A model generated the notes under the pieces. That model did not search any database. It saw only the letters and a program-made list of their open reading frames with translations, and was not told the DNA's origin. From Pomphorhynchus laevis (Eukaryota > Acanthocephala > Palaeacanthocephala > Echinorhynchida > Pomphorhynchidae), in assembly GCA_012934845.2 (NCBI GenBank), contig WNNJ02003720.1:124001-188000 (forward strand): a stretch of 64,000 nucleotides of DNA, read 5' to 3'. Below, in pieces: positions 9,321-20,499 of this stretch. The translations under genes were made by a program, and so were the position numbers. Each line of letters begins with the position of its first letter. The first letter of the stretch is position 1.

Positions 9321-10313
9321 TCAGACATCAGGAACACATCCACTGGTCAAACTGTTCTCAAAAATAGCAAGAAAAGAAGGAGCCAAGTATCTAGATAAAT
9401 TCTTCAAGAGAAACGGAGAAATGTCATCAGGGCTGGTAGAGCTAAATGGGTCAAGCTGATCAAGCTGACTTACAATCTCACTAATCGTTACTGGAAGAAA
9501 ACGCGAAGATTGCCCTAATGCTACACCATGCGAAATGATAGAAGCTCTAGGTGAATTATTTGCCGGTAGCGAAAAAAAAGTAGCAAGGCATTCCACAATA
9601 CCACACTGAGAAGTTATCACACATCCCTCCGCATTAAGGACATACTTGATTTCTGTGTTAAGGGTTCTGTTACGACGAACATAAGCCCAGAATAGTTTTA
9701 GATTTCGTGTTACATTATTAGCGATGGACGATTCGAATGCATATCGTTTTGTTACTTTCACTCTAGTACAAAGATTTCGAACATATTTATATCTGGCAAA
9801 GAAACTAGAGTCAGAACGCTGAAGCTTCCATAAACAATTTTGTGAACTTATTAGTTGTCTGACGTCGGAATCTATCCATGCAGGTGACTTAGCAGCATAA
9901 TAGGATTGGCGCATAGGGGCAAGAATATCAGATAATTTATGTAGGTAATCAGTGATCATATTCGATGATAGTTTGTCTGTGTTCATGAAAGTACACAGGA
10001 ATTGGTTGTAAACTCTCAAAACATCTCTTCTCACTTTCGACCAATGACGTTTGGAAGTTTTTGAGCTAGGTGGACAGAATCTGGAATAAGGGACATCCGG
10101 GAGATGATCAACTTTGATTATGTCTCCTACATATCTGGAAAACACAAGATCAAGTACCGAATCCGATCTTGAAGTTAAGCAAGTTGATTCTTGTACGTGC
10201 TGAATCATCATGAGTTCCTCAGCTAGGAACTCAGATATTTCCCTTTCCGTGGAACTACCATCAGAAAAGACATAGTCTGACCATCTAGATCGTGGAAGAT
10301 TAAAATCGCCCAA
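9321..10313 (-). pseudogene. LINE A2 ORF2, endonuclease end, linker and RT start
   Basis: GDFNLPRSRWSDYVF, SVLDLVFSRYVGD, then a deletion that removed the SDH region compared with A1 (VDHLPDVPYSRF against VDHLPPLGSSDH). Linker KLFWAYVRRNRTLNTEI, then VNAEGCVITS-like spacer and TSPDDISPFLLKNL, the RT entry lost in A1. It stops just after GCVPDV. Confidence 0.8.
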
Positions 10314-10378
10314 AAGAATAAAGTGAGGGGAGGAACATAAATATTGTAAAGTTTTAGTTGATCAGTGTCTGCAATTTC

Positions 10379-10966
10379 TTACGGAGATCGATACACGACC
10401 CAGAAATTCATACTGGTAGCTGAGTGATCGATACGGAAGCATAGAGTCTCAAACGACCCACAAGGGTCACAAACATTCAACACCCCAGATACGAGGAAAT
10501 TTTCTCTGACATATGCGGCGACACCGCCACCTCGCCTACCTGATATCCTGTCGCTTCGTAGAAGGCGAAATCCAGGAATGTTCACAGTGGTATCGACAAT
10601 ATATTGATGCAACCAGGATTCAACAACGCAAAAAATATCATACAAATGAGAAAGCATGTGATACTTCAACTCCACTATTTGAGCAGGCAAACTACGAAGA
10701 TTAGAATACCCAATCGATAAATAGCGTGTGGGTTGTGGTATGGGATTACTAGGAACGGTGAATAATTTGTTGAATAAAACTAATTGTCCCAGATCATAAT
10801 TGAAACTAACGCTACCCAAGAGTTGCGATGAATGACTGTTGAAACTATCTTTTCCAGACGAACTAGCAAGATGTGAACTGGGTACTGCTAAGTGACGCTG
10901 TTGATCGTTATGAGATTTAAACGAACTACTGGGCGCCATTTGACAACCTGAAAATTTCGTATGCAT
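10379..10966 (-). pseudogene. LINE A2 ORF2, endonuclease N-terminal part
   Basis: Starts MHTKFSGCQMAPSS at an ATG in the same position as in A1. It includes YSNLRSLPAQ, VESWLHQYI, ISGRRGGGVAAYV and ends at VVYRSP where the frame is lost. Continues in another frame at 10,313. Confidence 0.8.
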
Positions 10967-10995
10967 AAGTTCGCTTCACCTTCAGATAGCTGATT

Positions 10996-12080
10996 TCATA
11001 ATTCTGTTTTTGCTTCTTTCAACTTTAAACGATCTTCGAGACTCAGATCCTTAAGAATACGATGTGGATAATCTTTAAGTCGAAAACCACGTTTGAGCAA
11101 AAGGTCTGCATGTTTTGCGGAAGATAATACAACTTTCAACAATCTTGGTTTCTCTACCACCTTTTTTCCAAGTCGAAACAACTTTGTAACCTTCAGAGTA
11201 GAAGCTAGCTTCTCATCACCTTCTAAGAGTAACTGACAGAGCACAGTACGGAGGCTGGACACATCGTCATTCATACGTGTTTGCGAGTTATTGGCCTTTG
11301 ATTCAGGGACACCACTAAATAGGCATTGCAAGACCTATCTGGATGCAAACGGTAGTTTGTGGAAAGGAGCCTTGCTTAAAGAAATGCTCTGACCATTTGA
11401 AGGTAAATAATTTCCTGATTTATTCTTATTTTTGTCCTTCTGGTTTCCATCGATGGCCCCACTCGAATCGCTACCTCTGATTTCACCCAATTGATGGTCT
11501 GTCGATCCAGCGTTTCGTGTAGGTTGCAATAGGGAGTTGCGCCATACCCTTCCTTTGTTTACAGCTGGTGTAGTTTGTTCAACATAAATGACCGATTTTT
11601 CTCTGTCCTGAAAGGATGACATCATTTGAAGTTCGCATTTGAAGTATTATCTTGCTGATGCGTAGATGACAGTGAAAGTAATTCAATCCGCGGTTCACAT
11701 AGGTCAGGAGTTGAACTGTCATCTAATGGCAGCTTAACGACAGGATTAACGGTACAAGTGTTTATCGAAGTTTGATGGTCCGTACGGTCTTGAAAGACAC
11801 GTACGTCATTTAAGTTGAGAGGTAACGATATATCACAACAATTCACATCACAATCAATATCTTCACTTATTTCATTTGGAGGGCCGAAATCATTGTAGCA
11901 GAACAAAAGCCGCAAAAAGTCCTTTCTCTTGAGTGACTACTCAGTATTTAAAGGAATGTCGACAATAGACCACACTTTACAGCCTTTATTGCAGCATTCG
12001 ACCTCTAGCCGCTTATACGCATTACGATGTTGCGTGATATGTATCGTGTTCGACGCTCTCTCCAAATTCGCTTTCCTCAT
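10996..12080 (-). pseudogene. LINE A2 ORF1 (broken)
   Basis: The ATG at 12,080 gives MRKANLERASNTIH, then CCNKGCKVW with a four-cysteine motif finishing as DFCGFC in a neighbouring frame. Stops or shifts occur near 11,930, 11,622 and 11,333. The conserved basic block LKVTKLFRLGKK to DLSLEDRLKLKEA (11,000-11,250) is intact and nearly identical to A1. It supplies the N-terminus that A1 lacks in this window. Confidence 0.8.
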
Positions 12081-12211
12081 TGTGCGTAAATGTAGGTTTA
12101 ATTAACCAAAGATTTTAACCAGTCCAAGTAGATCAGCAAGTTGTATTGTGAATAGGGTTGTATGATATTTTATCTCTCTGTTTCAGTTCTTTATTGTAAT
12201 TTGCTTAAACA

Positions 12212-12650
12212 ATTATAAATTTTCTGATCGTGTTCATGTAGGATCAAGCTTGTTATTACCTCGTTCAGTTGCGTCAGGTGTACCTCAAGGCACTGTTTTA
12301 GACCTATTACTTTTTAATATCTACCTGAATACGTTGGTAAACAATTGCATTGTTCGTATTTGACTTTTGCCGATGACCTTAAGATCTGGTCTGGAATTTC
12401 ATAGAGAAGCGATATAAATGTATTACAACTGGATTTGAATATTATTTACGAATAGAGTTTTCGAATATGACTCACACTAAATGTAGGTAAGTGTGTTCAT
12501 TTGCGTTTTGGTCGAAGTAATATACCGATTAGTTACATGTTAGGCCCTATTATCGTATGTACAGCGACCCAAACACGTGACATTGGTACAATTGTTCAGT
12601 CATCTCAAGATTTGCATGAATACGGACATAATGTCTTCGAAGGGACTGCG
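12212..12650 (+). pseudogene. Older LINE D, piece 3 (RT palm B and C)
   Basis: Decayed plus-strand RT in several frames: SGVPQGTVLDLLLFNIYLN (motif B), TFADDLKIWSG (motif C), NVGKCVHLRFGRSN, then RDIGTIVQSSQDLHEYGHN. It continues the order of piece 2 and is cut off by the TAA 3' end of element B. Confidence 0.7.
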
Positions 12651-12830
12651 TGTTATTTTATTATTATTATTCCAATACATACCAAAGCCAAAAGGCTATT
12701 CAGGCAGAGTCCAAAAAAATAAAACAAAAGCAAATGGTCAGTCAACGTAGCTAATTAGGGTATTCCAGTGGTAGTGTTGAATGTCGGCATTGTTCATGTA
12801 TCCATTTGTAGCATCGTGATTTAAACGTTC

Positions 12831-15725
12831 TCAAACTGGGGCTGCGACGACTTCCTCAGGCAACGAATTCCACATGTTAATTCCTCTTCTTGAGAGTCTA
12901 TACACTTTTGGTAATCTGCCAAATCTAAATTTATACAAGACTCTGCTATGTCCCCGCAACTGATCTACCCGCCTAGTGATTACATCGGTGGGATAACCTA
13001 CCACATCATTCGACATATGCCATATACATAGCATTTCCAAGGATATGAACCTCTCACGTACCGACAACATCCCAATACGACTTAGACGTACATAATAGTC
13101 AATACCACTTAAGCCAATACAGAGCCTCGATCCGCGCCTAAGAATAGACTCCAGGTCTAATAGTTCTTGCTTAGTGACAGGGAAACAAGCCTGAATGCAG
13201 TACTCCAAGTGTGGCCTGACGATGGAGATGAATAACCTCTTGAACATGTGACAGCTTAACCTGAGGAATGCATTTTTAATACAATATAACGCCCTAGTAG
13301 CTTTACCTAGAAAGAAGTCGGTGTTCAACTTTGTTTTCAAGGATCTATGAACAATAATCCCTAAATCCTTATGATGAGACACTTCCTTTAAGACCATATC
13401 TCCAATAAAGTACCTTAGAGTTTCAATAGGGCGACCTAGTTGCATGAGGACACATTTATCAACATTCAACCGTAGTCCGGTAGAATCGCACCACTTGATC
13501 AGGGAGTTTAGATCATTTTGTAACGATACTCGATCAGCAGGACTTCTAATGATCGATCAAATCTTTAGATCGTCTGCAAACGCTAGATGAGAGCATGATA
13601 AGCGGAGTAGCAGATCATTAATGAAGATTATAAAGAGCAGTGGGCCAAGGACTGATCCCTGCGGTACGCCAGAATTAATATTTACCGAATAAGAAAACAC
13701 GCCCCCAACACAAACTCGGAAAGACCTATTCGATAGAAATTCCCTGACCCACTCACAAATATATGAATGAAGTCCATAGTGATACAGTAAAGACACTATG
13801 CCGTCGTGTGGTACCCTATCAAAAGCTTTCGAAAAATCAAGGAATACTGTATGAACCTGAAACCCAGCCCCCAGAGCATCAGCCCATTTTTCACGCGCAG
13901 TTAGTAGGTTAGTAAGGCATGAACGTCCGATCCTGAAACCATGTTGAGATTCAACCAATATGTGATTACGATCCAAATGATCCCTGATTCTACTAGCAAT
14001 GATTCTTTCTAAAAGTTTGCAGAATACGCTAGTTAAGCTAATGGGCCGAAAGTCCGCGCAAAAGCTAGCAGGATGCTTTTTGGGAATAGGCACCACAATT
14101 GCACACTTCCAACTGTCAGGAATCCAAGATGTGTCTAAGCTGTATCTGAAAAACATAGTTAAATCATTGCTCAGTTCGTTCGCTAGGGATTTGACGAGGA
14201 AGGGGGCGATATTGTCTGGTCCCGGATATGTAAACGAATCGAGCTTCATAACCTCGTTCAACACCTCATCCACTCTGAGTGGACGAACACAACACCGATG
14301 AGCAACCGGAACATACTTCCAACTAAAGTCATGCAGTTTGTTAGAGGTCAAAGCCTGTACCAAGAAGCCATCAGCTAAATGTTGGGCGATTAGAGACGGA
14401 TCGGTCAAAGTTTCAGTTGGCGTTTGGATTGAGCTAATTGTGGCGACAAGTGTTCTGTTGTTTCTTACATAAGACCAAAACCTCCTAGGATTTAAAGATG
14501 CATCCCTGGCGATACTATCTTCGTACGAATAGCGTTTCTGAAATTTTAGCCGATTGCATAAGTTCCGAGAGTCGATGTAGGCACGTTTTGAAGCAGAAGA
14601 ACGCCTAAATTCGCGCCACAATTTGTTGCGGGATCTTATAGCATCAAGAAGCTCTATGTCGAACCAAGGAGGATGTCCATGCTTGAACTTGCAGGCACGT
14701 AGCGGAGCAAAGATATCAGAAATTCGCATCAATTCATCATGGAGCAGATCAAAGACTACAGGAACCTCCAAACCGAAGTGGATACGAAGACTATCACAGA
14801 TATTTTTTGGGAAGCTTGCAGCTAGTTGATTAGCATCAACACCTACCCAACAACGTTTTTTAAAATTAGAGTTTTGTGAGGCTCTGTTGAACAGCGACAG
14901 CCGCATAGAGAGTACACAGTGATCGCTATTGCCAATTGGTGCGTCATAACGAACACCTGAAACGTCACCCAAACACTTAGTAAAGACCAAATCGAGTATA
15001 GAAGGCGTCCCTGTCACACAAGTAGGTTCTTTAATATGTTGAACTAGTAGCATCTCGAGTAACAGAAAGTCACTCAGTACTTTCCCAATTCCGTGAATTG
15101 GTCGTGAATGACTATTTTTCCAGTCTATTTGGGGGATATTGAAGTCTCCCAGGAGCAAAATCAGAGGATACGAAGATAAACTCAGCAAATGTGATTTAAG
15201 AGAGTCTAATCTTAATTCATAGGACGGAGAACGGTAAAGGACGCAGAATCGGGATCGTCGACCATTTCCCAGTGTAAAAGCAAGACCTTCAAAGGAATAA
15301 CCAATATCGTCGCGAAAAGCCGAGATATTCGATACCAGGAGACTATTTCGCACATAGGCGGCTACCCCACCTCCACGTTTACCACATGAGCGATCCGAAC
15401 GTATTACAAAATAGTTAGGGATGGCAACACAGTCATCCGAAATGTCAGAATGTAGCCATGTTTCGGTTATACAAAATACATCAAAACGTTTCGAAGCAAC
15501 TATGAATTTAATTTCCGAGAACTGAGCCAGGAGACTACGAACATTTGAATAGCCGACAAAAATGTTCGTATAATGGGAAAATTTGACACGCTCGGTGACA
15601 CTATCGAAGTCTACTAGTTTTCCTACACACGAACCATCACTACTAAAGAGGTCTGACTCTACAGGAGTAAGGGATGCCACCGGACAGTCGGACGCCACTT
15701 GACCACCCGAAAATTCCGTACACAT
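12831..15725 (-). CDS. LINE B ORF2: endonuclease plus reverse transcriptase
   Basis: ORF2 starts at MCTEFSGGQVAS, inside ORF1, and runs in one frame. Endonuclease: YSNVRSLLAQ, ITETWLHSDI, GKRGGGVAAYVR, LYRSPSY, LLGDFNIPQ, ILDLVFTKCLGD, NSDHCVLSM. RT: GPDNIAPFLVK, AIVVPIPKKHPASF, RPISLTSVFCKLLERI, HGFRIGRSCLTNLL, palm A TVFLDFSKAFDRVPH, B GVPQGSVLGPLLFIIF, C LAFADDLKI. A TGA at 13,557-13,559 replaces the Trp codon expected after KI; beyond it the same frame continues with LNVDKCVLMQLG and the thumb (RPHLEYCIQACFP) to EEVVAAP, where a one-base shift moves the tail SLRTFKSRCYKWI into another frame. Almost coding-competent. Confidence 0.88.
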
Positions 15726-17170
15726 AAGTTACCCTCACCACTTTCCAGCCGTCGATGCAGCTCGTTGAAAGCCTCGTGTCTTCTCAAACGATCTGCAGGA
15801 GATAAATCACGGAGTATATGAAAATCAAAGCGCGATAATCTAAATGCATACTTGAGTAGGAAGTCAACATGATCTTTTGAGTCTAGAACAACTTTTAGAA
15901 GTCTAGGTCTATCTGAAAGTTTCTTGCCTAGACGAAAAACTCTTCGAACTTTAAGACACTTCGCAACATCCACATCGCACTGGAGAAAAATCTTAGAAAA
16001 CACTGCGCGAAGATGCATAATATCGTCATCCAGTCTACTTTGGGGATTGTTACTGAGAGATTCTTCAACACCGCTCACGATAACGTTTAACTCTCTTCTG
16101 GAGTTAAATTGTCTAGAGCTAAATTGTTTAGGGCTAGCAGACGGAACTAATGAAGAATTAGTCTCAGGGGTAATCGATGGCCGACGATGATTTGGAGGAA
16201 TCACTGCATGTTGTTTATTATTTGGAAGGCTAACTATTTGTCGTAGATTATCTATAGGCCTAACTATAATCTGACTAGCCTTTGCAAGATCCTTAACGCT
16301 CTCAATAAACGGGGCTACTAGAGGAGCAACACATAAACTGCAGCGGTGATGCAGTTGCTGCGGGTAAGCACAAGGACGCTCAGTACAATCGCTACCTAGA
16401 GGACAGTTTTGAGAACAATCACTGCCCGAGGAAGTGTTAACAGGAGTTGACAAATCAACATTTGCATGCTTGAGGGCGGAACATTTGTTATCTACATCAA
16501 GACCGACGCTGCTCGAGACCAATATATGGGGATGAACAATAGAATCCAAAACAGGAAGTTGTTTGAAGGAGTAATCCATCACATTAGTCTCATGCAATGC
16601 ATCCCTAACGAAGCATTGAGTTGAATTGTTATTGAAGGGTATGATTGATCGATCGCTCAGTTCTAACTTCGACTGCTGCGTGAGAGAATGATTGAGTACA
16701 TGAATAGCATTATTGGTTCCTATCTCAGATAATTTTGGAGTGGCCGAAACATCATCAATCCCTGACGACAAGCTGCTTGACTTTCTGAACGCTTCTGAAC
16801 TCCGTTCTGGTTCGTTAATACTAAGATCTTCCCCATCGTTGTGACTGTTTGAATCTGCGTTCCTCTTTAAAGCATTTATTGATACTTGCTCGTCACAATG
16901 GCCCTTGAACAACAAGGAGAGCAATTCGGAGGCACAGAACCCACAAACAAAATCCCTAGAGAGTAGCGATTTCGTCAGACAGGATGGAACGTTGACAGCT
17001 GTCCATATGTCGCATCCAGATCTGCTGCAAGAGACCTCGTGTTGCTGATACCCAGAGGAGGGGCTTGCTAATTTTGGTACAGTCTGATTGCGAGTACCGT
17101 TAATCTGCTGACTTGCTAAGCATTTTTTCGTTTCTGTCTTCTTTGTTCTTGCCATCGATTGTTGTGTCAA
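15659..17170 (-). CDS. LINE B ORF1 protein
   Basis: 503 residues, complete. Residues 1-20 are Lys/Thr-rich. Residues 48-79 hold a four-cysteine motif: C-x4-C, then DIWTAV, then SRDFVCGFC, probably a zinc-binding PHD-like fold that protects or recruits the RNP. Residues 90-350 are Ser/Asn-rich linker with a small Cys/His patch near 270-285 (CAYPQQLHHRCSLC). Residues 365-490 form the conserved block NVIVSGVEESL, VRRVFRLGKKLSDRPRLLKV, DLSPADRLRRHEA, also found in family A. The C-terminal 22 codons overlap ORF2. The ATG at 17,170 is the first in frame; an ATG at residue 6 is also possible. Confidence 0.85.
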   Translation of the reverse strand: MTQQSMARTKKTETKKCLASQQINGTRNQTVPKLASPSSGYQQHEVSCSRSGCDIWTAVNVPSCLTKSLLSRDFVCGFCASELLSLLFKGHCDEQVSINALKRNADSNSHNDGEDLSINEPERSSEAFRKSSSLSSGIDDVSATPKLSEIGTNNAIHVLNHSLTQQSKLELSDRSIIPFNNNSTQCFVRDALHETNVMDYSFKQLPVLDSIVHPHILVSSSVGLDVDNKCSALKHANVDLSTPVNTSSGSDCSQNCPLGSDCTERPCAYPQQLHHRCSLCVAPLVAPFIESVKDLAKASQIIVRPIDNLRQIVSLPNNKQHAVIPPNHRRPSITPETNSSLVPSASPKQFSSRQFNSRRELNVIVSGVEESLSNNPQSRLDDDIMHLRAVFSKIFLQCDVDVAKCLKVRRVFRLGKKLSDRPRLLKVVLDSKDHVDFLLKYAFRLSRFDFHILRDLSPADRLRRHEAFNELHRRLESGEGNLCVRNFRVVKWRPTVRWHPLLL

Positions 17171-17467
17171 CTCGTTTCGCTCGTTGTAATCGAATAATTA
17201 TGTGTTTAAGCTTGTGTGTTCGTTGGGCTTGCTTGTAAGTAGTTGTGTATTGTAAGTAGTAGCTTGTAAGTAGTAGTTGTATAGTCGATGTGTATAGTCG
17301 ATTTGAATTTATTGATTCAAATTACTGATTTTATTTAGTATTATCACTCCACTTCCAGCCTTTGGATTTTTTGGATTTTCCAGCCTTTGGATATATTTGT
17401 AATTTGTGTATTTACTTTAGATCTCAAATGTAAGAACTTTAATAATCAATACTTTTTTTAACGTCAA

Positions 17468-17522
17468 AATTTATTTAAAATTTATTTAAAATTAATTTAA
17501 AATTTATTTAAAAATTATTTCA
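17468..17522. repeat. AT-rich tandem at the 5' junction of LINE B
   Basis: About five imperfect units of AAAATTTATTT separate the B 5' region from the resumed LINE D reading. It may be 5'-junction filler from retrotransposition. Confidence 0.5.
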
Positions 17523-18112
17523 AATCTGCCTGTCGAATGCTTTAAGATTCTTTACAACGCATTGGTTCGTCCTCACATCATAAGATAAGATAAATTCATT
17601 CGATAATATACTCACACAAGAGTATCGATTATGTGCAACAATTTCACATTCTAATTACACAGAGAGACTCGAAATATTAGGCATGTGTTCTATCCGGCCT
17701 CGTTTGATGTATTTGGATTTAATAGTCATGTATAAGATTGCTAAAGACTATGACAGTTTCCTAGGTTTATGTAGGTTTTAACCAATGCTCTTGTCACCGG
17801 GGACAGTTTGCGTCTTAAACACAATTTCATGGAAAGTGATCCTGTCTATATCGTGTTTTGCATCGTGCAGTTAGGGTATGGAGCATGTTACCGGACACTT
17901 TGGTACTTGTAGACAGTTTCGCTACATTCAAAAGGAGAGTTTTGAAATGGATACGCCACCCCGACCAAGAAGCTATTCAAATGGCATGCCCGACAGATTG
18001 ACTACAATTTTAAAATTTTAACCGTAGTTTTTTTAATTCTGTTTTTCTCATGTTTTGGTAAACAGACTCAACAGCCTTAAGGTTTTGTCTTGTAAATTAA
18101 TAATAATTTTAT
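17505..18112 (+). pseudogene. Older LINE D, piece 4 (thumb, C-terminus, 3' end)
   Basis: Plus-strand reading ISNLPVECFKILYNALVRPHI continues the RT thumb exactly where piece 3 stops. Then decayed text ends with VLHRAVRVWSMLPDTL, SFATFKRRVLKWI and a stop. The 3' end has AGCCTTAAGGTT (18,073-18,084) and AATTAATAATAATTTT, so this is the natural 3' end of element D. Confidence 0.7.
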
Positions 18113-18229
18113 CGGAAGCAAAATTACTGATAATAATATATTTTTAATAGTTAAACAATTACCATAAGAAAATAAACAATTACAACAGAAACAAAGAAAA
18201 TGTCCATATCATTTCATTTTTTAACTTTA

Positions 18230-19260
18230 TTAACTGTCTTCTTTATACAGTTGTTGCTGGATCAGTTCCCACTAGCTTATACCAACCCGTTAATTTAATG
18301 TTGAGCCATTCAGGGTTTTTCACACATCTGAGAGCCCAATCGCAGCTCACAATGTTCGATGGTCTCGACATGAGGAGCCTCAAAAATCTTAGCATTTGCT
18401 CTGATGACGCCTCTTGAAAAGAAAACTAATCCTGAGCTTACCCAAGTACTCCAAAGGCGCATCTGATCACTTTTTCTTAATGATAGATGTTGGAATCGTT
18501 TCAGGGTCCATCTAGCTATCTTCATGACACACTTGAAACGATTCAAGTCCGCATCGGCTGTCCATCTAATCGTGATGATGAACCCTAGGTATCTTACTCG
18601 ATGTGTGATTACTGGGAGAGGTTGATTGCTCAGTACGGAGGTGAGAACTGAGAGTGCTAATATCTTTAATTTGTTTATTTGTTACAGAAGCGTCATTAAA
18701 GACTACAACCAGCGACTTGGAAAGATTGAGAAAATTTAAAGGGAGTAACTGGTCTTTATTTTATACAGAATTGGCTGATTTTAGAGACTATACCTTTCAT
18801 CTACGTCCAGAGAACAGAGCAGTGTATCATCAGCGTAGACCACTAGATGTTATTAACTTAAAAAGGATTTGTAAAAACAATCGAAACATCAAAGTATAAA
18901 ATTGGAGAAAGTGGGGATCCTTAAGGCACAGCTGTAATTGGGTAGAACTGAGGTGAATCAGGGTCGTTTATATAAAAATTTCTCTTGATGTACAACAATA
19001 TCTCCACCCTGTTAACAATTATCACAAGCAGCCAGAGGAACCTGAGAGAAGAGATAACAAGGAATTTAGATGCGGTCTAACGCAACAAAGTCAAGAAAAC
19101 AGCCACATCGAGCTTATGACTGTTGTCCTGATAAAACCAATGCCCTTTTACGTACTGCTGAATGAACCAAGCGATCTTTGACAAACCCATAAAAGATAAG
19201 GGGGTTAAATTTTGCCTGACTAAATGATGGTGGATTTTAATCACAAGCACTTTTTCGTAA
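18230..19260 (-). pseudogene. Decayed LINE reverse transcriptase (Jockey/I-like)
   Basis: Minus-strand reading in several frames: GLSKIAWFIQQYVKGH, LDVAVFLTL (palm A region), ITAVP then GSPLSPILYF (motif B), VRYLGFIIT and RWTLKRFQHLSLRKSDQMRL. The GSPLSP form of motif B differs from the CR1-like GSVLGP of the elements above, so another LINE clade is likely. Many stops. It may belong with the gag/endonuclease fragment at 21,338 but is in the opposite orientation. Confidence 0.6.
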
Positions 19261-19649
19261 TTATTCTCTTTACTGAGGAAATGAGAATCAGTTTTATTTA
19301 CAAAGGGAGTATTTTCTCATATAATGGATCTAGGAGTACGGACTAATGCCTAACTATTTATTCGAACAGTACTGATTAAACATTTTCTTATACAGGATAA
19401 ATAACATATATAATATGTTGATTTTTTGTTTTAATCGATCACTCCTACTTCTACACTTTGAAATAAAATAATTTTAGTCATTTGTTATACGCTTATCATA
19501 CATGTTATTCCTAAATTGTAAGTTATTAATATAACCCTTACTTACTTAAATTGTAAGAAAAAATAGCGCCTTGGAGTCAACATTATTATACATCAGCCGG
19601 TAAGCGGTTGCTTGTTAGGCTGGAAACCAAATGTAAAAAATAAAAACAT

Positions 19650-20085
19650 TAAAAGGTAATAATCAAATGTTAGTTGTAGCAATTTTGAAATGCGAATTCA
19701 ATGATCGACGGAATGCTTTGTTGCTTTGACTATCAATAGCTGCAGATGGTAGTCTATTCCATTGATTCACTATACGGTCTCTAATATCCAGGCGGTATCT
19801 ATGTAGTTTTAGGCGATGTTTGAGCGTCAATCTGTCTTCTCGCAGCTTTTTGGAATCACGGAGACTAAATAGATGATTGAGAGGGTGTTACGAAGACATG
19901 AAGGTATTCCGCACCAGCATCATATCACATATGTCCAGACTTTTATGGATCGATGGAATTTCAAAGGTCCTGAGTTTAAGATCAAATGAAAGACCTTTGA
20001 CATAAAGAACGTGCTTTGTTACAGATCTAAGCACTGAATCAAATGACGCTAAAAAACAATATATTTTTACGTGGCAAATGCGTGC
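19650..20085 (-). pseudogene. LINE C-terminal fragment (CR1-like)
   Basis: Reads KLRTFEIPSIHKSLDICD, then HLFSLRDSKKLREDRLTLKH, RLDIRDRIVNQWNRLP and KAFRRSLNSHFK to a stop. This is the standard CR1-like ORF2 tail (compare NIWNRLP of element C) but from a further family. It is 5' truncated at about 20,085, where another repeat begins. Confidence 0.65.
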
Positions 20086-20180
20086 CGGCGCACGCTTACA
20101 TGACCACAACAACAAAAATCTAAAAAAACTAAATCATGTTTCGAGGATGTGGATACGGAGGCGTGTGTAGACAACTTGAA
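20086..20180. repeat. Copy of the 3' tail of the L2-like LINE
   Basis: CACGCTTACATGACCACAACAACAA, TAAATCATGTTTCGA and GATACGGAGGCG also occur at 27,016-27,090 at the 3' end of the L2-like element. Here there is no RT next to it, so it is a short 3' fragment or a SINE that borrows the LINE tail. Confidence 0.55.
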
Positions 20181-20499
20181 AATTTCCCTCTATGTTTCGG
20201 ATTGAGATAGAATTTCGCCGTTTTCTTTGCGACGGCATTTTTCGATGCGTGCAGAAGAGAGTTGAGCAATTTCGGGAGAGGTGCGATCGGGGAAATTTCG
20301 AGCTAAGTTTTTTTTAAAGTGGAAAGGCCGCAATAGTGGCGTGAAGAATATGCGACTCTATAAGCGTGCGATAGAGTATTCGAAAGCAACTTTAGCAACA
20401 TGTTTACTCATGTCGAGAGTTGGCAATATACCATCCCATTTTAACTTTGTGACTATTGTGAATCACCTTGTAACGATCTTTTGCTCACTCTCGTGTAAA

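Larger units (their letters stand above)
7878..12116 (-). mobile_element. CR1-like LINE, copy A2 (near full length, decayed)
   Basis: Second copy of family A, on the minus strand. It includes the ORF1 start (ATG at 12,080) and the region between endonuclease and RT that is missing in A1. It ends in AGTCATTTGGCT (7,896-7,907). Several stops and shifts are spread over ORF1 and ORF2, for example in the four-cysteine region near 11,930, near 11,330 and 10,380, and between 9,321 and 9,227. One small duplication inside the RT repeats a GGCCGCGACTGACC-containing unit (9,050-9,087). It probably inserted into LINE D, with a possible TTATAAATTT(T)CT target duplication at 7,372/12,213. Confidence 0.85.
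12655..17467 (-). mobile_element. CR1-like LINE, element B (nearly intact)
   Basis: Youngest-looking LINE here. A 503-residue ORF1 (17,170-15,659) is fully open. ORF2 (15,725 to about 12,750) is open except for one in-frame TGA at palm C and a one-base frame shift close to the C-terminus. The 3' end has AGCCTTTTGGCT (12,686-12,697) and a TAA run. About 300 bp of 5' UTR precede ORF1 and hold short TGTAAGTAG direct repeats. The element sits in LINE D, whose reading resumes at about 17,505 without obvious loss. Confidence 0.88.

Noticed and set aside
18654-18899. 81-codon plus-strand frame with ELADFRDYTFHLRPENRAVY
   Set aside because: The minus strand of the same region reads as reverse transcriptase motifs (GSPLSPILYF nearby); the plus frame has no family resemblance.
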